From the NCBI RefSeq assembly GCF_020510525.1, contig NZ_CP075188.1:3968001-4032000 (forward strand): a stretch of DNA of 64,000 bases, given 5' to 3'. Numbering within the stretch: the first letter of the stretch is position 1; every line of letters begins with the position of its first letter. Made by a program: the position numbers and the translations under genes. The DNA comes from Quatrionicoccus australiensis (lineage in GTDB: Bacteria > Pseudomonadota > Gammaproteobacteria > Burkholderiales > Rhodocyclaceae). The notes below the pieces were generated by a model that searched no databases, was not told the origin of the DNA, and saw only the letters and a list, made by a program, of their open reading frames with translations. Shown here in pieces: positions 49,679-58,664 of this stretch.

Positions 49679-50171
49679 AGCTCATTCCTGTCTGTTGCAG
49701 CAGATCAAGCAAGACCTTGGTACCGGCCGCAATCGCGTCCCTGGCCCCCGCGGCATGCTCAGCTGCCAGCATTTGACGATAAACCGGCTCGATCTTGCTG
49801 ATCGCATCGCGCCTCGGACAACGTCGTACCGAGGTGTAGCCGACGATTCGCTTGTTCCGGTCAAAATCCGGCGTGATATGGGTAAAGACCCAGTAGAAGC
49901 TGCCATCCTTGGCCATATTCTTCACATAGCCGAAGAATTCCCGCCCCGACTCTATGGTGTCCCAGGCCAGCTTGAAAGCGGCCCGCGGCATATCCGGGTG
50001 ACGGACGATGTTGTGCTGGGTACCGAGCAGTTCTGCTTCGGTATACCCGGAAAATTCGATGAAAATCGGATTGCCGTAGGTAATGATGCCCTTGGCCGTG
50101 GTTTTCGAGACGATGAAATCGTCTTCGCGCATGCTGCGCTCGACAGTTGTCGGTTCGATCTTTCTTTTCAT
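49653..50171 (-). CDS. CetB/Aer-like PAS-domain redox sensor
   Basis: A 172-residue soluble protein consisting of one Aer-type PAS domain (residues about 20-125: [31 protein letters not shown]...[13 protein letters not shown]...[18 protein letters not shown]) plus a C-terminal helix. Aer-type PAS domains bind FAD and follow the redox state of the respiratory chain. The start at 50171 follows GGGGGG. Its partner would be the overlapping transducer gene, together making a split aerotaxis receptor. Confidence 0.85.
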   Translation of the reverse strand: MKRKIEPTTVERSMREDDFIVSKTTAKGIITYGNPIFIEFSGYTEAELLGTQHNIVRHPDMPRAAFKLAWDTIESGREFFGYVKNMAKDGSFYWVFTHITPDFDRNKRIVGYTSVRRCPRRDAISKIEPVYRQMLAAEHAAGARDAIAAGTKVLLDLLQQTGMSYEELVFSL

Positions 50172-50256
50172 TTGACCCCCCGGGCGAGAAACGCCACTCG
50201 GTAGCTTATCCTTCCAATTTACTACATCAGCGAACGGTCGACCGGCTGGAGAGATC

Positions 50257-50293
50257 AAAAAAAAACCCGGAGGCTCGCGCCCCCGGGGTTTTT
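50257..50293 (-). terminator. Rho-independent terminator of the actP transcript
   Basis: GCCTCCGGG and its partner CCCGGGGGC form a 9-position stem (one mismatch) with a 4-nt loop, followed on the minus strand by a run of nine T. Confidence 0.88.
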
Positions 50294-50308
50294 CGCTATT
50301 CGCGCAGC

Positions 50309-51982
50309 TTAGTGATTGCTGGCGGAAGCCGCACCGTAACCCGTCTGGGCACGGACATACTGGTCGTCGAAAGCCTCGATTTCCTTGCCGGCACGCACGC
50401 TCGAATCCGTCTTCGAGAAGATGTAGGCAAACAGGAAAGCGATCGGCATCGCGAACAGTGCCGGCTGGGTGTAGGGGAACAGAGCCGCCTTGTAACCCAG
50501 CACATCGACCCAGACCGACTTCGAGAACAGCACGAAGAGCACGGCGGAAACCAGGCCACCGTAGCCGCCGAACAGTGCGCCACGCGTCGTCAGGCCCTTC
50601 CAGTACATCGACAGGATCAGCACCGGGAAGTTGGCAGCCGCAGCCACACCGAAAGCCAGACCGACCATGAAAGCGATGTTCTGCTTTTCAAACAGGATGC
50701 CGAGCACGATAGCAACGAAGCCGAGGCAGATGGTCGCGATCTTCGAAACGCGAATTTCCTTCGTTTCCGAAGCCTGGCCCTTCATGATGACGCGGGCGTA
50801 AAGGTCGTGCGAGATTGCCGAAGCGCCCGCCAGTGCCAGACCGGAAACCACAGCCAGGATGGTGGCGAAGGCAACCGCTGCCAGGAAGCCGAGCAGCATG
50901 TCGCCGCCAACCGCCTTGGCCAGGTGCATGGCAACCATGTTGCCGCCACCGATCAGCTTGCCGCCAACCACACCGCCTTCGAAGAACTCGGGGTTCTGAC
51001 CGACGATCAGGATGCCGCACAGGCCCATCAGGAAGATGACGTTGAAGAAGTAGGCAACGAAACCGGAGGCGTAAAGCACCGACTTGCGGGCTTCCTTGGC
51101 ATCGGTCACGGTGAAGAAGCGCATCAGGATGTGCGGCAGGCCAGCCGTACCGAACATCAGGCCGAGGCCGAGCGAAATGGCAGTTACCGGATCGGCCAGC
51201 AGGCTGCCCGGATACATCAGCTTGGGACCGAGGGCATGTGCTGCCGTCGCCTTTTCGACCAACGTCTGGAACGAAAAGCCGAACTGGCTGAAAGCTAGGA
51301 ACATCACCAGCGTGCCACCGGCCAGCAACATGCAGGCCTTGATGATCTGCACCCAGGTCGTGGCAACCATGCCGCCGAAGGTCACGTACACCATCATCAG
51401 GATGCCGACGGCGAAGATCGCGACGTTGTATTCCAGACCGAAGAGCAGCTTGATCAGCTGACCGGCACCAACCATCTGGGCAATCAGGTAGAAGCAGACC
51501 ACGACCAGCGACGAAATCGCGGCCATGGTGCGCACCTTGCCCTGATCGAGGCGATAGGCGGTGATGTCGGAGAAGGTGAACTTGCCCAGGTTGCGCAGGC
51601 GTTCAGCCATCAGGAAGAGGATGATCGGCCAACCGGCAAAGAAGGCCAGCATGTAGATGTAGCCGTCGTAGCCCTTGCCATAGACCATGGCGGTCAGACC
51701 GAGCAGCGTTGCGGCCGACATGTAGTCGCCGGCGATTGCCAGACCATTCTGGAAACCGGTGATGCCACCGCCTGCGGTGTAGAAGTCAGCCGTCGACTTG
51801 GTGCGACTGGCGGCCCAGTAGGTAATGCCCATCGTCATCGTGACGAAGATGCAGAACATGATGATGGCGTGCCAGTTGGTCGCCTGCTGCTCGGTGACGC
51901 CCTCAAGCGGGCCACCGGCAAAGGCCGTCGCTGCAACGGCGAAAAGGCCGAGTGCGGTAGTAATTTTGCTCAGATGACGCAT
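50309..51982 (-). CDS. actP: Cation/acetate symporter ActP
   Basis: A 557-residue sodium:solute symporter (SSF family) with about 13 predicted membrane helices after a cleavable or signal-anchor N-terminus ([15 protein letters not shown]). SSF motifs include [23 protein letters not shown] and the long [28 protein letters not shown]. It imports acetate and other short acids such as propionate, in line with the nearby propionyl-CoA genes. Its start overlaps the DUF485 gene stop by one base. Confidence 0.94.
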   Translation of the reverse strand: MRHLSKITTALGLFAVAATAFAGGPLEGVTEQQATNWHAIIMFCIFVTMTMGITYWAASRTKSTADFYTAGGGITGFQNGLAIAGDYMSAATLLGLTAMVYGKGYDGYIYMLAFFAGWPIILFLMAERLRNLGKFTFSDITAYRLDQGKVRTMAAISSLVVVCFYLIAQMVGAGQLIKLLFGLEYNVAIFAVGILMMVYVTFGGMVATTWVQIIKACMLLAGGTLVMFLAFSQFGFSFQTLVEKATAAHALGPKLMYPGSLLADPVTAISLGLGLMFGTAGLPHILMRFFTVTDAKEARKSVLYASGFVAYFFNVIFLMGLCGILIVGQNPEFFEGGVVGGKLIGGGNMVAMHLAKAVGGDMLLGFLAAVAFATILAVVSGLALAGASAISHDLYARVIMKGQASETKEIRVSKIATICLGFVAIVLGILFEKQNIAFMVGLAFGVAAAANFPVLILSMYWKGLTTRGALFGGYGGLVSAVLFVLFSKSVWVDVLGYKAALFPYTQPALFAMPIAFLFAYIFSKTDSSVRAGKEIEAFDDQYVRAQTGYGAASASNH

Positions 51983-52302
51983 TATTTGTTCTCCTTCCAG
52001 GCTTCCTTGACGATTTCTTGGGTCAGGGAATCAAACTCGGTGTTGGCGCGCTTCACATAAACGGCGGTAAGCACCCAGAAGAAAATGAACATGAACAGTT
52101 CGACTGCGACTCCCACAGTCCACATCGAACCTTCACTGACCGGCTGCCCCAAAGCGACGGGGTTGAATGCCACCACCATCACAAAGCCGTAAAACATGAT
52201 CAAAACAATGGCCGCCAGGGTCGTTGCGAAACGCGTGCGTTTCCCGACAAGTTCCTGAAATTTCGGATTGGCCCGCATCCGCTCATACATCGCGCTGCTC
52301 AT
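51982..52302 (-). CDS. DUF485 membrane protein, ActP partner (YjcH-like)
   Basis: A 106-residue protein with two membrane helices (about 25-47 and 60-83) and the DUF485 pattern [35 protein letters not shown]. Genes of this family almost always precede actP; the exact role is not established. It is first in the operon. Confidence 0.9.
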   Translation of the reverse strand: MSSAMYERMRANPKFQELVGKRTRFATTLAAIVLIMFYGFVMVVAFNPVALGQPVSEGSMWTVGVAVELFMFIFFWVLTAVYVKRANTEFDSLTQEIVKEAWKENK

Positions 52303-52354
52303 GGTTGCTGTCCCCTTAATTAATAATTACCGGAAAACCGGCGGCGGTATTATA

Positions 52355-52366
52355 TCTTATATAAGA
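52355..52366. promoter_or_regulatory. 12-bp perfect palindrome upstream of the actP operon
   Basis: TCTTATATAAGA lies 53 bp upstream of the DUF485 start and 68 bp upstream of the enoyl-CoA hydratase start, in the divergent spacer. The strict AT-rich symmetry suggests an operator. Its regulator cannot be named from this window. Confidence 0.55.
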
Positions 52367-52433
52367 CATTGGCTAATAGTGAATCCGGGTAGCTCTATAA
52401 TTCACAATTTCGCAACACGGATAAGCATTCGTT

Positions 52434-53210
52434 ATGGCTACGGTCGACCTCTGCAATAACGGCGAAATCGCCACTCTCACCCTGAACAACCCCGGCAAAC
52501 TGAACGCCATCGATCTCGCGATGTGGCAGCAACTGGCTGAAAACATGGCCATTTTGTCGGTCGACCGTAACGTGCGCTGCATCGTCATTCGCGGCGCCGG
52601 CCACGAAGCCTTCGCGGCCGGCGGCGACCTGGAGGAGTTTGTCACGGCCCGCACGACGCTCGAACAGGCGCTGCACTATCACGGCCAGGTCGCCCTGGCG
52701 CTCAATGCCATTGCCGATTGCCCGCACCCGACCGTCGCCATGATCCAAGGCGCCTGCATCGGCGGCGGCCTGGAAATCGCCGGCGTCTGCGATCTGCGCA
52801 TCTGCAACGAAAACGCCCGTTTCGGCGCGCCGATCAACAAGCTCGGTTTTTCGATGTATCCGGGCGAAATGGAAGGCCTGCTCAAGCTGGCCGGCGCTGC
52901 CGTGATGAAGGAAATCCTGCTCGAAGGGCGCATCCTGACCGCCACCGAAGCCTACGAAAAAGGACTGGTGACGCGCGTCGTGCCGGATGCGCAGGTCGAG
53001 GACGAGGCCTACGCCACCGCCCGCCGCATCTGCAACGGTGCCCCGCTGGTCGCCGGCTGGCACAAGCAATGGATTCGCCGCCTGCAGAACGGTCGACCGC
53101 TCAACGACGAGGAAAAAGCCGCCTCCTTCGCCTTCCTCGACACCGAGGACTACAAGGAAGGTCTGGATGCCTTCCTGGCCAAGCGCAAACCGGTGTTCAA
53201 GGCGCGCTGA
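52434..53210 (+). CDS. Enoyl-CoA hydratase/isomerase family protein
   Basis: A 258-residue crotonase. The oxyanion-hole motifs are AGGDLEEF (about residue 62) and IGGGLEIAGVCDLRI (about 106). One catalytic Glu of classical hydratases is replaced in GAPINKLGFSMYPGEMEGL, so the activity may be hydration, isomerisation or another acyl-CoA reaction. Divergent from actP. Exact substrate unknown. Confidence 0.85.
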   Translation: MATVDLCNNGEIATLTLNNPGKLNAIDLAMWQQLAENMAILSVDRNVRCIVIRGAGHEAFAAGGDLEEFVTARTTLEQALHYHGQVALALNAIADCPHPTVAMIQGACIGGGLEIAGVCDLRICNENARFGAPINKLGFSMYPGEMEGLLKLAGAAVMKEILLEGRILTATEAYEKGLVTRVVPDAQVEDEAYATARRICNGAPLVAGWHKQWIRRLQNGRPLNDEEKAASFAFLDTEDYKEGLDAFLAKRKPVFKAR

Positions 53211-54017
53211 TCAGCCGCCAAACACCGTGTGCAGCATCTTTGCCGAGAGCAGGATCAACACCCCGGCAAAGATTTTCTTCAGCGTCGCGACCGGCAGGCG
53301 GTGTGCCAGGCGCGCACCGAGCGGCGCCGTGAAAAAGGAAACGCTGCTGATCAGCAGGAAAGCCGGCAGGTAAACATAGCCGAATGACCAATCCGGCAAA
53401 CCGGCACTGCCCCAACCGTTGATCAGATAGCCCAACGCCCCGGACAGCGCGATCGGCAGGCCGATTGCCGCGGAGGTGCCGATTGCGTTCTGCATCTTGA
53501 CGTTGCACCAGGTCATGAAGGGCACCGACAGCGAGCCGCCGCCGATCGCCACCAGCGCCGAAATGATGCCGATGCCCGCGCCGACGCCCGCCATGCCGGC
53601 GGCACCGGGCAGGTTGCGAGAAGGCTTCGGCTTGACGTTGAGGATCATCTGCAGCGACACGTAAGCCATGAAGCAGGCAAAGAAAATGGCCAGCGGCTGC
53701 GTCGGCACGCGTGAAGCGACAAAAGTCCCGGCAAAGGTGCCGAGCAGGACGCCCGGCGCAATCGCCCTGACGATGTCCCAGCGTACCGCACCATGCGCAT
53801 GATGGGCGCGCAGACTCGAAATCGAAGTCAGGACGATGGCCGCCATCGAGGTACCGAGCGCCAGATGAACCAGATGCTCGCTGCCCACCCCCTGGGCGGC
53901 AAACATCGCCGTCAGCAGGGGCACCATGATGCCGCCACCGCCCACCCCGAGCAAGCCGGCAAAAATCCCGACCAGGGCACCCAGCAACAAATAGGCAATC
54001 AACCACTCAATAGCCAT
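53211..54017 (-). CDS. TauE/SafE-family permease
   Basis: A 268-residue membrane protein with eight predicted helices, of the TauE/SafE family that exports sulfite, sulfoacetate or other organic anions. The repeated family motif appears as GLLGVGGGGIMVPLL and ALVAIGGGSLSVPFM. The start at 54017 (MAIEWLIAYLL) follows AGGT; a longer frame starts upstream but overlaps the EVE gene. Its stop abuts the enoyl-CoA hydratase stop. Substrate unknown. Confidence 0.87.
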   Translation of the reverse strand: MAIEWLIAYLLLGALVGIFAGLLGVGGGGIMVPLLTAMFAAQGVGSEHLVHLALGTSMAAIVLTSISSLRAHHAHGAVRWDIVRAIAPGVLLGTFAGTFVASRVPTQPLAIFFACFMAYVSLQMILNVKPKPSRNLPGAAGMAGVGAGIGIISALVAIGGGSLSVPFMTWCNVKMQNAIGTSAAIGLPIALSGALGYLINGWGSAGLPDWSFGYVYLPAFLLISSVSFFTAPLGARLAHRLPVATLKKIFAGVLILLSAKMLHTVFGG

Positions 54018-54019
54018 TC

Positions 54020-54502
54020 TCAAGACCTTTTCAATTGGGTGATAGCGAGCAACTGCCCGACGATGAAATCCCATTCATCTCCTGTCACCGGCGTTATCGA
54101 CAAACGATTGCCGCGCGCCAGCAGGCGCATGCCGGCAAGTTCAGGATGCTGGCGCAGTTCTGCGAGCGGAACAAAACGCGTTTTGCTGACAAACCGAACA
54201 TCGCGCAACAGCCAGCGCGGATTATCCGGGGGCGACTTGGGATCGAAATACGGGCTTTGCGGCGCGAACTGCGTGGCATCCGGATAGGGCCCGGAACACA
54301 CCTCGCAAATGCCGGCGATGCCCGGCTCGGCACAGCCGGAATGATAGAAGAAGGCGAGGTCGCCGACCTGCATCGCGTCGCGCATGAAATTGCGCGCCTG
54401 GTAGTTGCGAACGCCGAACCATGGCACCGTCCGGTCGGGTGCTGCAGCGAGATCGTCGATCGACACCTCGTCAGGCTCGGATTTCATCAACCAGTAGTTC
54501 AT
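54020..54502 (-). CDS. EVE-domain protein
   Basis: A 160-residue single-domain protein of the EVE (PUA-like) family, thought to bind modified nucleobases in RNA or DNA. Family markers are MNYWLMKSEPDEVSIDDL at the start, VPWFGVRNYQARNFMRDAMQVGDLAFFYHSGC, and PRWLLRDVRFV. It follows the 6S RNA gene on the same strand. Confidence 0.93.
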   Translation of the reverse strand: MNYWLMKSEPDEVSIDDLAAAPDRTVPWFGVRNYQARNFMRDAMQVGDLAFFYHSGCAEPGIAGICEVCSGPYPDATQFAPQSPYFDPKSPPDNPRWLLRDVRFVSKTRFVPLAELRQHPELAGMRLLARGNRLSITPVTGDEWDFIVGQLLAITQLKRS

Positions 54503-54522
54503 GTCGCGATTTCGGAAATGAA

Positions 54523-54550
54523 AACGGGTGGCAGAAACTCTGCCACCCGT
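54523..54550 (-). terminator. Terminator downstream of the 6S RNA gene
   Basis: ACGGGTGGCAGA, loop AAC (TTT on the read strand side), TCTGCCACCCGT is a 12-bp perfect stem; on the minus strand TTTTC follows. It separates the 6S RNA from the EVE gene. Confidence 0.88.
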
Positions 54551-54554
54551 TGAA

Positions 54555-54740
54555 GATTGGCCCCCGCAAGTGCCGTCAGGCCGGCATCCTGAACCTGAGT
54601 CCAGAGTGGCTACGTTCCTTCCGCATCAGGCACGCTCGACGAAGAGCACGCACAACAGCGGATTGACGGTCCGCAACCGATGCCAATTAGCATTGGTTCA
54701 AGGAATATATGGCCTTAACAAACACCGCAGGGGACACTCG
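54555..54740 (-). ncRNA. ssrS: Probable 6S RNA
   Basis: About 185 nt directly downstream of zapA on the same strand, the standard bacterial location of ssrS. The 5' part begins GUCCCCUGCGGUGUUUGU and the 3' part contains UUGCGGGGGCC, which pair into a closing stem of about nine bp (CCCCUGCGG with UUGCGGGGG), as in 6S RNAs; long internal pairing and no open frame are consistent. A strong terminator follows. The ends are approximate. Confidence 0.78.
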
Positions 54741-54770
54741 GCGGATAGCGCCGGGATCAGCAGGAATTGA

Positions 54771-55106
54771 TCAGAGATCCAGTTGCTGCTGGGGCGCCAG
54801 CACGGTGTCTATCCGTGCTCCCATGTCGTCGATTCTACGCTTTGCTTCGGAAGTATCAACCGCTTCCGCAAAGCTTTTTTCGCCACTGCGGGAATCCCCG
54901 GAAAGCAGCTCGTGCGCGATGTTCAGCGCGGCCATGACGGCAACACGCTCGGCAATGGTGCTCTTGGTGCGCTGGGCGATTTCGCGCATCTTGCCGTCGA
55001 CCAGATCGACCGCCAGCAACAGCGCATCGCGCTCCTCGGCGGTGCAGGCCACGCGATATTCGCGGCCCATGATCTTGACATCAAGGAAATTGGTCTCGGC
55101 GCTCAT
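54771..55106 (-). CDS. zapA: Cell division protein ZapA
   Basis: A 111-residue FtsZ-ring stabiliser: N-terminal beta-rich domain (FLDVKIMGREYRVACTAEERDALLLAVDLVDGKMREI) and a C-terminal coiled coil. The start at 55106 (MSAETNF) is preferred because GAGG is well spaced; an ATG at 55115 would have none. It starts two bases before the stop of the ZapB-like gene. Confidence 0.93.
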   Translation of the reverse strand: MSAETNFLDVKIMGREYRVACTAEERDALLLAVDLVDGKMREIAQRTKSTIAERVAVMAALNIAHELLSGDSRSGEKSFAEAVDTSEAKRRIDDMGARIDTVLAPQQQLDL

Positions 55107-55107
55107 C

Positions 55108-55305
55108 TCAGACATCCTCGGGCAGCTTGTCGACCAGGCCTTCGAGGCGTTCGCGCGCCGCCGCCATGGTCTGGCGCAAATGCAGGCGCTCGACCTCGGC
55201 CGCAGCCATCTGGTTCTTCAGTACTTCGTTCTCGGCACGCAACTGCTGAACCAGGGCAACGACCTGTTCAACCTTGCCTTCGAGTGCTTCGAGTTCGCTA
55301 TTCAT
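55108..55305 (-). CDS. ZapB-like coiled-coil cell division protein
   Basis: A 65-residue protein that is nearly all coiled coil (ALEGKVEQVVALVQQLRAENEVLKNQMAAAEVERLHLRQTM). Short coiled-coil genes upstream of zapA in betaproteobacteria belong to the ZapB/TIGR02449 group and probably act at the division ring with ZapA. It overlaps the alternative zapA start. Confidence 0.82.
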   Translation of the reverse strand: MNSELEALEGKVEQVVALVQQLRAENEVLKNQMAAAEVERLHLRQTMAAARERLEGLVDKLPEDV

Positions 55306-55433
55306 GGCCCGGACTATAAATGTTAAAAGCCCGCATGGTCAAGGACTAAGCCTTTATTCTCAAAGTAGTTTGTAGAAGGACAAACTGTAATTTTTGCTGC
55401 GCAGCAATACGTCACAAGGTAGAATGCGCGCCG

Positions 55434-55615
55434 TTACAGGTGCTGCGTACGGAATCTCCAAGCGCAGTTAAACGGGAAAGCGGTGCGTCTCCATCGAGAC
55501 CATTCCGCTGCTGCCCCCGCAACGGTAAGCAAGTGCGGGCGCGTCATCAGGCCACTGGGTGCAAACCTGGGAAGGCGACGCGTCAAGACTTGCAAGCCCG
55601 GATACCGGCCTGGAC
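55434..55615 (+). ncRNA. Cobalamin riboswitch
   Basis: The leader of btuB has the cobalamin aptamer order: an opening UUACAGGUGCUGCG, the core AACGGGAAAGCGGUGC, the CUGCCCCCGCAACGGUAAGC segment, GGCCACUGGGUGCAAACCUGGGAAGGCG, and the closing AAGCCCGGAUACCGGCCUG (B12-box-type end). About 115 nt separate it from the btuB start, room for an expression platform. AdoCbl binding is expected to lower expression of the btuB-C-D-cobO-cobB genes. Confidence 0.95.
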
Positions 55616-55729
55616 ACCAACGGAAGTGCCACGGGGCGGTGGTGCCGGTCCCCGACCTGAATTCACTCCCCACACTTCCTTTTCAATGCTGTTCCGACGT
55701 GCGGGGACGCCTGTCGGGAAAGGGAAATC

Positions 55730-57676
55730 ATGAATTCACGTCTCAAGCCTTTGGCGGTGCTGCTGCCCGCTCTTTTTGCCATTCCTGCCGCTGCCCAGCA
55801 ATTGGCACTCCTCGACGACGTGGTCGTCACCGCGAGCCGTTTCAGCGACTCCTCGCTAGCCACGGCATCGAACGTAACGACCATTACCCGCGAGGACATC
55901 CGCGACTCCGGCGCCCAGACGCTGCCCGATGTCCTGCGCTACAACGCCGGCCTGCAGGTCACACCGCTATACGGCTCAATTGGCGCCGACACTTCAATCG
56001 ACATGCGTGGCTTTGGTGAAGGTGCCGCCCAGCGCACCCTGGTCCTGCTCAACGGCCTGCGCCTGAATCCGCTTGATACCTCAAACGTCGATTGGGGCCT
56101 CATTCCGCTCGACAGCGTCGAACGCATCGAAATTGTCAGCGGCAGCGCCGCCATCCTTTACGGCGACAACGCGGTCGGTGGCGTAATCAATATCATCACC
56201 GGCAAGCAGCGTGACGGCGCCAGCATTCAAGCCGGTCTCGGCAGCGACAATGGCCGCCAGCTATCGGCCAGTATCGCCAGACAAGTCGACAAATTCGACC
56301 TGGCCCTCGCCGTCAACCATCAGGCAACAGACGGCTGGCGGAAGAACAACAAGCAGGAACGCAACAATCTTTCTGGCCGCCTGGGCATGCGCTTCGACCG
56401 CGGTGAAGCTTTCGTCGATATTGGCTGGTCAGCACTGGATATCGGCCTGCCCGGCTCGTTGAGCAAGGCGCAATATGAAAATGATCCGCGCCAGGCAGCC
56501 ACCAACGACAGCTACGCCGAACGTCGCACCGCCTTCGTCCGTCCCGGCATTACCTGGCGTCTCGCTGATAGCTTGAGCTTCGCCGCCGAACTCGGCTACA
56601 CGGAGGTCGACAACACATCCTGGATTTCCGATTGGGGTTCCTTCGACCGCCGCAAGACCAACACTGTCTCGTTCACGCCGCGTCTGCAATGGGATCACGG
56701 TCTGGCCGGCCTGAACAGCAAGACCACCTTCGGCTTCGACTACTACGATGGCGAACTGACCTCTGACAAATCCGCCGGCGATCATGCTCCGATCACCAAG
56801 ACGGTTACCATCAGCCAGACCAGCCAGGCCGTCTACCTGCAGAATCAGACGCGCCTTACCTCGGACCTGACCCTGACCGCCGGCAGTCGCTACCAGCAAG
56901 TAGAACAATCGGCCCGTGACACCACCGGCAAAAGCATCAGTAACGACCACAGCCGGGGCGTCGGCGAGGTCGGCCTGAGCTACAAACTGGCTCCCGGTTT
57001 CCGCCTGTTCACGCGCGCCGGTACCACCTTCCGCTTCGCCAATCTCGATGAACTCACCGTACTCGGACCGGCCGGCTTCGCGAGCAACCCGGTCCGTCCC
57101 GAACGCGGTACCTTCGTCGATCTCGGCGGGCAATGGACCGGTAACGGCTATTCACTCAAGGTCACGGCCTACAGCCTGAACATGACCGACGAGATCGCCT
57201 ACAACGGTACCGAAAACGTCAACATGGCGAAAACCCGCCACCAGGGCGTCGACACATTCGCCAGCTACGAGATCAGCCCGCACTGGCAGATCAACGCCGG
57301 CCTCAACCTGCAAAAGGCTGAGTTCCGCGATGGTTCTAATGCCGGCAACAGAATCCCGCTGGTCCCGACCAACAAGTCGACCGCCGGTCTCACCTTCAAG
57401 CCGACCACCGACGTGAACCTCTCATTGTTTGCCACGCATGTCGGCGCCCGCCACTTTGGCAGCGATACCGGCAATGCTGGCGAGAAAATTGCTGCCTACA
57501 CCACGGCCGATTTCGTCGCCACCTGGCACATTGCCAACTGGACGGTACGCGGTCGCGTCGCCAACCTGACCGACAAGAAATATGTCTCCACCGGCTTCTA
57601 TGGTGGGATTTGGGGCAACACTTACTACCCAGGCGAAGGGCGAGCCGTCTTTGCCGACGTCCGCTACAGCTTCTGA
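55730..57676 (+). CDS. btuB: TonB-dependent outer-membrane cobalamin receptor BtuB
   Basis: A 648-residue outer-membrane protein. A signal peptide (cut near residue 23, AAAQQ) is followed by the TonB box region DDVVVTA, the plug domain (about 35-145) and a 22-strand beta-barrel that ends with a C-terminal Phe (VRYSF). The upstream riboswitch and the downstream btuCD, cobO and cobB support corrinoid uptake. Confidence 0.93.
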   Translation: MNSRLKPLAVLLPALFAIPAAAQQLALLDDVVVTASRFSDSSLATASNVTTITREDIRDSGAQTLPDVLRYNAGLQVTPLYGSIGADTSIDMRGFGEGAAQRTLVLLNGLRLNPLDTSNVDWGLIPLDSVERIEIVSGSAAILYGDNAVGGVINIITGKQRDGASIQAGLGSDNGRQLSASIARQVDKFDLALAVNHQATDGWRKNNKQERNNLSGRLGMRFDRGEAFVDIGWSALDIGLPGSLSKAQYENDPRQAATNDSYAERRTAFVRPGITWRLADSLSFAAELGYTEVDNTSWISDWGSFDRRKTNTVSFTPRLQWDHGLAGLNSKTTFGFDYYDGELTSDKSAGDHAPITKTVTISQTSQAVYLQNQTRLTSDLTLTAGSRYQQVEQSARDTTGKSISNDHSRGVGEVGLSYKLAPGFRLFTRAGTTFRFANLDELTVLGPAGFASNPVRPERGTFVDLGGQWTGNGYSLKVTAYSLNMTDEIAYNGTENVNMAKTRHQGVDTFASYEISPHWQINAGLNLQKAEFRDGSNAGNRIPLVPTNKSTAGLTFKPTTDVNLSLFATHVGARHFGSDTGNAGEKIAAYTTADFVATWHIANWTVRGRVANLTDKKYVSTGFYGGIWGNTYYPGEGRAVFADVRYSF

Positions 57677-57686
57677 CACCTGAAAC

Positions 57687-58664
57687 ATGCCCACCCGCCG
57701 CCGCGCCTTCCTGATCCTCGCCAGCCTCGCCCTGTTGGCGGTGCTGAGTATCGGGCTGGCGTTGACGGTGGGCAGTCTGCGCATTCCGCCGGCTGACGTT
57801 TTCTCTGCCTTGCTCGGGCGCGAAGTGCCCGGCATCGATGTCGTGCTCGAACTGCGCCTGCCGCGCGCGCTGGCCGGATTTGCCTGCGGCGGGCTGCTCG
57901 CGCTGGCCGGGGCGCTGATGCAGGTGCTGTTGCGCAATCCGCTGGCCGATCCTTACGTGCTGGGGATTTCCGGCGGCGCCGGTTGCGGCGCGCTGTTTGC
58001 CATCCTGCTCGGCCTGCCGGCGCTCGGCATCGACGGGCTGGCTTTTGCCGGTGCGCTCGGCGCGATGTTCCTGGTTTTCGGGCTGGCGCACGGTGACGGC
58101 AGCTGGACGCAGACACGCCTCTTGCTGACCGGCGTCATCGTCGCCGCCGGCTGCGGTGCGCTGGTCGCGCTGATGCTCGCCATCGCCCCCGAAGATCGCC
58201 TGCGCGGCATGCTGTACTGGCTGATGGGCGATCTCGCCCAGGCGTCCGGGTGGCTGCCCGGCCTGATCGCACTGGTCGTCGGTCTGGCCCTGGCCATGCC
58301 CTTTGCCCGCGAACTCAACCTGCTGGCGCGTGGCATGCTGCAGGCGCAGGCGCTCGGCGTAGCGGTCAACCGTCTGCGCTATGCCATTTTCCTGCTCGCT
58401 TCGCTGGCTACCGCCGCTTCGGTGACCACGGCTGGCTCGATCGGTTTCGTCGGCCTGGTCGTGCCACATCTGGTGCGCCTGGCGACCGGCAACGACCAGC
58501 GCCTGCTGCTGCCGGCCTCGGTGCTGGCCGGCGGCGCGCTGCTGGTGCTGGCCGACACGCTGGCCCGGACGCTGATCGCACCGCAGCAGCTGCCGGTCGG
58601 CGTGCTCACCGCACTGATCGGCGTGCCGGTCTTCCTCATCCTGCTCTCGCGGCAACCGAAATGA
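57687..58664 (+). CDS. btuC: Vitamin B12 ABC transporter permease BtuC
   Basis: A 325-residue FecCD-family inner-membrane permease with about ten helices. Family signatures include LRLPRALAGFACGGLLALAGALMQ, NPLADPYVLGISGGAGCGAL and GSIGFVGLVVPHLVRL. It starts 10 bp after btuB and overlaps btuD by ATGA. No btuF (periplasmic binding protein) gene lies in this stretch. Confidence 0.93.
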   Translation: MPTRRRAFLILASLALLAVLSIGLALTVGSLRIPPADVFSALLGREVPGIDVVLELRLPRALAGFACGGLLALAGALMQVLLRNPLADPYVLGISGGAGCGALFAILLGLPALGIDGLAFAGALGAMFLVFGLAHGDGSWTQTRLLLTGVIVAAGCGALVALMLAIAPEDRLRGMLYWLMGDLAQASGWLPGLIALVVGLALAMPFARELNLLARGMLQAQALGVAVNRLRYAIFLLASLATAASVTTAGSIGFVGLVVPHLVRLATGNDQRLLLPASVLAGGALLVLADTLARTLIAPQQLPVGVLTALIGVPVFLILLSRQPK

